Origin: CAZKUB01 sp964592335
Lineage (GTDB): Archaea; Thermoplasmatota; E2; DHVEG-1
Reading direction: 5' to 3'
Assembly (NCBI GenBank): GCA_964592335.1
Contig: CAZQEU010000081.1
Span: 1-5,261, forward strand
Length of the DNA stretch: 5,261 nucleotides
Shown here: positions 1 through 2,307 of the stretch, one piece after another
How positions within the stretch are numbered: the stretch's first letter is position 1
How the letters are laid out: the number at the start of each line of letters is the position of its first letter
Translations under genes and position numbers: made by a program
Notes under the pieces: generated by a model
Told to the model about the DNA's origin: nothing
The model's input: only the letters and a program-made list of their open reading frames with translations
Database searches by the model: none

Positions 1-1
1 C

Positions 2-142
2 AAAGGCTCTCTGTATTTACCACTATATCAATATCACACTTTTTGTGATGAAGATCCTTACGAACTTCCAGATAGTGGTGATGTAATCTCTGTAATATAT
101 AAACCAGCAGGACAATTAATTAAAACCTATGAAGTTCTATGA
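2..142 (+). CDS. C-terminal end of an unidentified protein (5' part outside window)
   Basis: An open frame enters from the left edge and ends at TGA 140-142, giving 46 residues that begin KGSLYLPLYQYHTF and end QLIKTYEVL. The composition is protein-like: PDSGD suggests a turn, and ISVIYKP and LIKTYEVL look like beta-strands. The other two forward frames are closed by stops within this stretch, which supports the call. The end carries no membrane helix and no lysine-rich tail. I do not recognise the family from this fragment, so no function is given. A T-tract 50 bases downstream could end its transcript. The gene is cut by the window edge and is not necessarily truncated in the genome. Confidence 0.6.
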   Translation, partial: KGSLYLPLYQYHTFCDEDPYELPDSGDVISVIYKPAGQLIKTYEVL

Positions 143-190
143 TGTCCTAAAATTACTTTTTTCTGTAGAGTTCTTACTAACAAATCGTTT

Positions 191-203
191 CTCTTTTTTT
201 TTT
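191..203 (+). terminator. Poly-T tract, probable archaeal-type terminator
   Basis: CTC followed by ten T residues (194-203) lies 50 bases after the stop of the left-edge gene. No GC-rich hairpin precedes it. Archaeal RNA polymerase can terminate at T-tracts alone, so this is a reasonable end for that transcript. A shorter T-run lies near 158-163. Confidence 0.45.
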
Positions 204-268
204 AAACCTTTTAGAAATTAACAACTATATTGAATAATAACTTTTTTTATAACTCTGCATTGCTGATA

Positions 269-283
269 CATAAGTATATAAAC
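269..283 (+). promoter_or_regulatory. TATA-box promoter of the cold-shock gene
   Basis: TATATAAA at 275-282 is a near-ideal TATA box, preceded by the purine-containing CATAAG that could act as the TFB-recognition element. Initiation would be expected about 20-25 bases downstream, near 302-307, leaving a leader of roughly 115-120 nucleotides before the start codon at 422. A second, weaker T-rich element (TTTTTTTATAA, 242-252) could start a longer transcript. The intervening 143-421 gap holds no other convincing gene. Confidence 0.55.
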
Positions 284-296
284 ACAAACAGTGTGC

Positions 297-401
297 ATGG
301 TATTAGAAAAGAATAAAGATAAAAGTTCTACAATTTCACTATTAAGATTTTTTTTTGAGATTTTTATTTTTTTAATCTTTTACTCATCAGAGACTCAATA
401 A
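297..401 (+). CDS. Possible 34-aa upstream ORF / leader peptide (doubtful)
   Basis: An ATG at 297 opens 34 codons ending at TAA 399-401, just before the Shine-Dalgarno sequence of the cold-shock gene. The peptide would have a charged start (MVLEKNKDKSST) and one hydrophobic stretch (SLLRFFFEIFIFLIFY), like a small membrane peptide, with six Phe in residues 18-28. Against it, the Phe/Ile run follows automatically from the T-tracts, there is no ribosome-binding site, and the best TATA box (275-282) predicts initiation slightly downstream of this ATG. It could be translated only from a transcript begun further upstream, for example from the TATA-like element near 242-252. Listed because its stop sits so close to the next gene's binding site that coupling is conceivable. 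Confidence 0.15.
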   Translation: MVLEKNKDKSSTISLLRFFFEIFIFLIFYSSETQ

Positions 402-404
402 TCT

Positions 405-415
405 GAGGAGGTGAC
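405..415 (+). promoter_or_regulatory. Strong Shine-Dalgarno site of the cold-shock gene
   Basis: GGAGGTGA at 407-414 matches the complement of the archaeal 16S rRNA 3' end (ATCACCTCC) without a mismatch and sits seven bases before the ATG at 422. It fixes that start codon and implies efficient translation. It is by far the best ribosome-binding site in the window. Confidence 0.85.
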
Positions 416-421
416 AAATAT

Positions 422-622
422 ATGAAAGGAACAGTAAAATGGTTCAATGATCGAAAAGGATACGGATTCATCCAAGGTGAAGATGGCAAAGATATCTTTG
501 TACATAGAAATGATTTATCTTTAGAAATAACATTAGATGAAAACGATCAAGTTGAATACGAAATAAACAAATCCGAGCGTGGACCACAAGCAACAAATGT
601 AAAAAAATTAACCAATACATAA
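422..622 (+). CDS. Cold-shock-domain protein (CspA family)
   Basis: This 66-residue protein is a single cold-shock domain of the usual length, a five-stranded OB-fold that binds single-stranded RNA or DNA. In the family it acts as a cytoplasmic RNA chaperone that melts structures in cold or stress. The start MKGTVKWFNDRKGYGFI contains the conserved KGxVKWFN and RNP1 (KGYGFI, residues 12-17). RNP2 is IFVH (25-28), and the C-terminal GPQATNV (54-60) is the usual last strand. After RNP2 the typical bacterial FSA is replaced by RND, so one surface aromatic is lost; archaeal members often have a similar H-x-x-D form. The perfect ribosome-binding site decides the start. A long U-rich leader suggests post-transcriptional control. 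It is transcribed alone or read through weakly into the small-gene pair 124 bases downstream. The family call is secure, but induction by cold is not shown by the sequence. Confidence 0.95.
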   Translation: MKGTVKWFNDRKGYGFIQGEDGKDIFVHRNDLSLEITLDENDQVEYEINKSERGPQATNVKKLTNT

Positions 623-627
623 TATTA

Positions 628-688
628 TAATCAGTCATTTGAAAAAAGGAGTATAAATTAAACCCTTTCAAGGTGAAATGACTAATTA
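628..688 (+). repeat. Imperfect inverted repeat with a TATA-like element in its loop
   Basis: The arms TAATCAGTCATTT (628-640) and AAATGACTAATTA (676-688) are complementary at 12 of 13 positions. An inner stem AAAGG (645-649) with CCTTT (664-668) can form inside them, leaving GTATAAATTA in the loop. As RNA it would be a hairpin six bases after the cold-shock stop, followed by a T-rich stretch, so it could be that gene's terminator or 3' stabiliser. As DNA it could be an operator over the promoter of the next genes. Confidence 0.5.
650..660 (+). promoter_or_regulatory. Candidate TATA box for the small-gene pair
   Basis: AGTATAAATTA, preceded by AAAAAAGG, resembles an archaeal TFB-recognition element plus TATA box. 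It predicts initiation near 680 and a leader of about 65 bases for the gene at 747. No better candidate lies between 622 and 747. It sits exactly between the arms of the 628-688 inverted repeat. Confidence 0.35.
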
Positions 689-746
689 ATTTTCTTTGCA
701 TTAAGAATAAAAAAATACTCTATCAAACATCAAAATAAGGTATAAT

Positions 747-938
747 ATGAGTAAAACTGATGATAAATTTAAAAAGTCAATAGAATTATTTCATGAAAAA
801 ACAGGAGACGTAGTAAGAGTCCTTCGATTTAAAAATCTAAAGGATTTTAACGATTTTTTGTATGCATTCCGCTCAATGAGATATCCAGGTTATAGCTGGA
901 AATTTAAAGATAATGGGGAAAAAGGGAAGATATCATGA
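747..938 (+). CDS. Small basic protein of unknown function, first of a coupled pair
   Basis: A 63-residue protein that I do not recognise. It is soluble, with no signal peptide or membrane segment, and is basic (about 15 Lys/Arg against 9 Asp/Glu). The core VVRVLRFKNLKDFNDFLYAF looks like a beta-strand followed by an amphipathic helix rich in aromatics, then RYPGYSWKFKD, which could be another strand; a small alpha/beta fold is plausible. The start is fixed by an in-frame TAA at 708-710 with no alternative start codon between, and AAGGT (737-741) five bases upstream is a modest ribosome-binding site. The stop overlaps the next start as ATGA, so the two genes are probably one operon and translationally coupled. 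A short DNA- or RNA-associated protein, or half of a toxin-antitoxin-like pair, is possible but unproven. The low overlap with other frames and the coupling support it being real. Confidence 0.65.
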   Translation: MSKTDDKFKKSIELFHEKTGDVVRVLRFKNLKDFNDFLYAFRSMRYPGYSWKFKDNGEKGKIS

Positions 939-1126
939 AGCAGAAAATTAAACAAAACAAAGCAAAAACAACTGTAATTACTACAGAGCAACTAAAACAA
1001 ATGGCTACTACAAAAAAATTAAGAGATATTCTACAGAAATATATCGAGAATGAAAAAATACCAAGTGTAAAAGCTGCATGGATTGAGTATTTTCTTGATA
1101 TAAAAAACAATTTTTCTATCAAATAA
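935..1126 (+). CDS. Small lysine-rich helical protein of unknown function, second of a coupled pair
   Basis: A 63-residue protein, the same length as its upstream partner but not visibly similar to it. It is strongly basic (13 Lys and 1 Arg against 6 acidic residues). The N-terminal dozen residues, MKQKIKQNKAKT, form a lysine-rich, probably disordered arm. The rest, from TTEQLKQMATTKKLRDILQKYI to KAAWIEYFLDIKNNFSIK, looks like two or three alpha-helices without a membrane segment. The TTEQLKQMATTKKLRDIL stretch faintly recalls a small helical DNA-binding unit, but I cannot assign a family. The start overlaps the previous stop (ATGA, 935-938). There is little independent ribosome-binding sequence (only GGGA at 924-927), which fits translation by re-initiation. 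Transcription probably ends at the hairpin/T-tract near 1173-1200. Both genes of the pair are unusually A-rich. Confidence 0.6.
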   Translation: MKQKIKQNKAKTTVITTEQLKQMATTKKLRDILQKYIENEKIPSVKAAWIEYFLDIKNNFSIK

Positions 1127-1153
1127 GAGTTAGAATAAAATGTTGGTATCAAC

Positions 1154-1200
1154 AACAAGCTTCAAGTATGTCAACCTTTTTTACGGTTCTTCTTGTTTTT
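1154..1200 (+). terminator. Weak nested hairpin and T-tract after the small-gene pair
   Basis: AACAAG (1154-1159) can pair with CTTGTT (1192-1197), and inside it AACC (1173-1176) with GGTT (1185-1188) around a T-rich loop; the 3' side ends in TTTTT (1196-1200). The stems are short and unequal, so the T-runs at 1177-1182 and 1196-1200 may matter more than the fold. A separate tiny stem, TGTTG/CAACA, lies at 1141-1154. The rest of the 1127-1355 gap is T-rich and contains only very short frames plus the next promoter. Confidence 0.35.
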
Positions 1201-1319
1201 AAACAATAAAACTAGGTTTTACAGGATAAACAGATTATGTTGTAATTATGCTTTTTTCTTCTATTTTGTTGTACTTTCTCTTTTTTAAAACTAATTTTTA
1301 ACATATAATATTCAATCGA

Positions 1320-1328
1320 TTTTTTATA
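1320..1328 (+). promoter_or_regulatory. TATA-like promoter of the DMT transporter (near-leaderless)
   Basis: TTTTTTATA is centred about 31 bases before the ATG at 1356, predicting initiation within a few bases of the start codon. The absence of any Shine-Dalgarno sequence (GCCTAGAAAATG precedes the gene) agrees with a leaderless or very short-leader transcript, common in archaea. ATATAATATT at 1303-1312 is a second candidate, which would give a leader of about 20 bases. Confidence 0.45.
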
Positions 1329-1355
1329 CAAAACAAATATACACCAGCCTAGAAA

Positions 1356-2291
1356 ATGACTACTAAACCATACGGCTTTAAATTCCTGATACTAATAATC
1401 CTACCCGTAACATTTTGGGCATGTGCCTTTCCATTCATAAAAATACTACTACAAGAACTAAGTTTTACAAATCTAACCATTATGAGATTTATAGTAGTAT
1501 GCATATCACTACTGATTCTTATACCACTTCAAAAAAAGAGGATAAACCCACTAAAAAGAAAAGATATACTACCAATATTCTTACTAGGATTCTTTGGAAT
1601 AATAGGTTATCATCTGGGTCTAAACTACGGAGAACAATTTGTATCAGCAGGAGCCGCAAGCCTCATCATTGCTACAATACCAGTCCTTGTGACAATAATG
1701 TCAATACTATATTTAAAAGAAAAAGTAACAATAAAACAAACAATAGGAATACTACTATCTCTATCTGGTGTAGTAATAATATCGCTGTATGGAACAGCAG
1801 ATGCAAAAATAGAGATAAACTACATATTTGGTGCGGCAGGCGTGTTTTTCGCAGCACTCATGGGAGCATTCTACACTATTGCTGGTAAAAAAATGCTTAA
1901 AAGATACTCGGCACTAAGCCTTACGGTATATGCGATGCTGCTGGGCTCAATAGGCCTGATACCCTTTCTAAATACAGAACTAATAAATCAAATACTAAAT
2001 CTTTCAAACACTGCATGGTTTGCACTAATATTCTTGGGGCTTTTTTCAACAATTACAGCATATACCTTGTGGTACATAGCACTTGAAACAAGAGATGCAA
2101 CAGAAGTAAGCCCATACTTATATGCAATACCAGTGATATCAACGATATTAAGCTACTTTTTAATAGATGAGAGAATAACCCTTTTTTTTATACTAGGTGG
2201 TTTTTTTGTAATAACAGGGCTAATACTTGTAAACTCTAAAAAAAGCCCGAAAAACCTGCCTTTGCTTAGAAACCTTAAAAGGAAAAAATAA
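1356..2291 (+). CDS. EamA/DMT-superfamily transporter, ten transmembrane helices
   Basis: At 311 residues this has the usual length for a drug/metabolite transporter built from two EamA repeats of five helices each. Helix 1 carries FWACAFPFIKILL, matching the family's early W-G/A-x-x-F-x-x-x-K pattern, followed by a conserved Arg in TIMRFIV. The end of repeat 1 reads SAGAASLIIATIPVLV, then LKEKVTIKQTIGILLSLSGV. Repeat 2 mirrors it with ATEVSPYLYAIPVIST, then IDERITLFFILGGFFVITGL. These paired Pro-containing helices and E-K/R loops are typical. The C-terminus (SKKSPKN...LKRKK) is basic and probably cytoplasmic. Members export or import amino acids, nucleobases, sugars or drugs; the substrate cannot be read from sequence. 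An in-frame TAG at 1350-1352 fixes the start. ATA and CTA codons are very frequent. It stands alone, convergent with the surface-protein gene seven bases beyond its stop. Confidence 0.93.
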   Translation: MTTKPYGFKFLILIILPVTFWACAFPFIKILLQELSFTNLTIMRFIVVCISLLILIPLQKKRINPLKRKDILPIFLLGFFGIIGYHLGLNYGEQFVSAGAASLIIATIPVLVTIMSILYLKEKVTIKQTIGILLSLSGVVIISLYGTADAKIEINYIFGAAGVFFAALMGAFYTIAGKKMLKRYSALSLTVYAMLLGSIGLIPFLNTELINQILNLSNTAWFALIFLGLFSTITAYTLWYIALETRDATEVSPYLYAIPVISTILSYFLIDERITLFFILGGFFVITGLILVNSKKSPKNLPLLRNLKRKK

Positions 2292-2307
2292 AAAAAATTT
2301 ATTTTTT
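2283..2307. terminator. Shared bidirectional A/T terminator between convergent genes
   Basis: AAAAAATAAA (2283-2292) and TTTATTTTTT (2298-2307) form a perfect 10-base inverted repeat around five A residues. It contains the TAA stop of each convergent gene, one in each arm. Read from either side it ends in a T-rich tract, and on the + strand another TTTTTT follows at 2311-2316. The stem is entirely A-T, so termination probably depends on the T-tracts more than on folding. Confidence 0.55.

Noticed and set aside
143..421. tRNA, small structured RNA or riboswitch in the gap before csp
   Set aside because: No cloverleaf, GC-rich paired region or known aptamer pattern is visible; the gap is AT-rich with T-tracts and a promoter.
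468..701. 77-codon frame on the - strand across the cold-shock gene
   Set aside because: It lies antisense to a secure cold-shock domain, and its Leu/Phe/His-rich translation is typical of a shadow frame.
747..1126. Assignment of the small pair to a named toxin-antitoxin family
   Set aside because: No RelE, VapC PIN, MazF, HicA or AbrB-type motif is recognisable; gene layout alone is not enough.
904..1158. 84-codon - strand frame opposite the second small gene
   Set aside because: Its hydrophobic composition follows from the A-rich coding strand opposite; there is no promoter or ribosome-binding site, whereas the + strand pair has an ATGA overlap.
1140..1202. 20-codon frame in the gap after the small-gene pair, with a similar 17-codon one from 1248
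   Set aside because: Too short, without ribosome-binding sites, and made mostly of T-rich codons expected by chance; the first also overlaps the probable terminator.
1415..1888. 157-codon + strand frame inside the transporter gene
   Set aside because: The translation is Asn/Thr/Lys/Arg-rich with no recognisable domain, and the overlapping frame is a clear ten-helix transporter.
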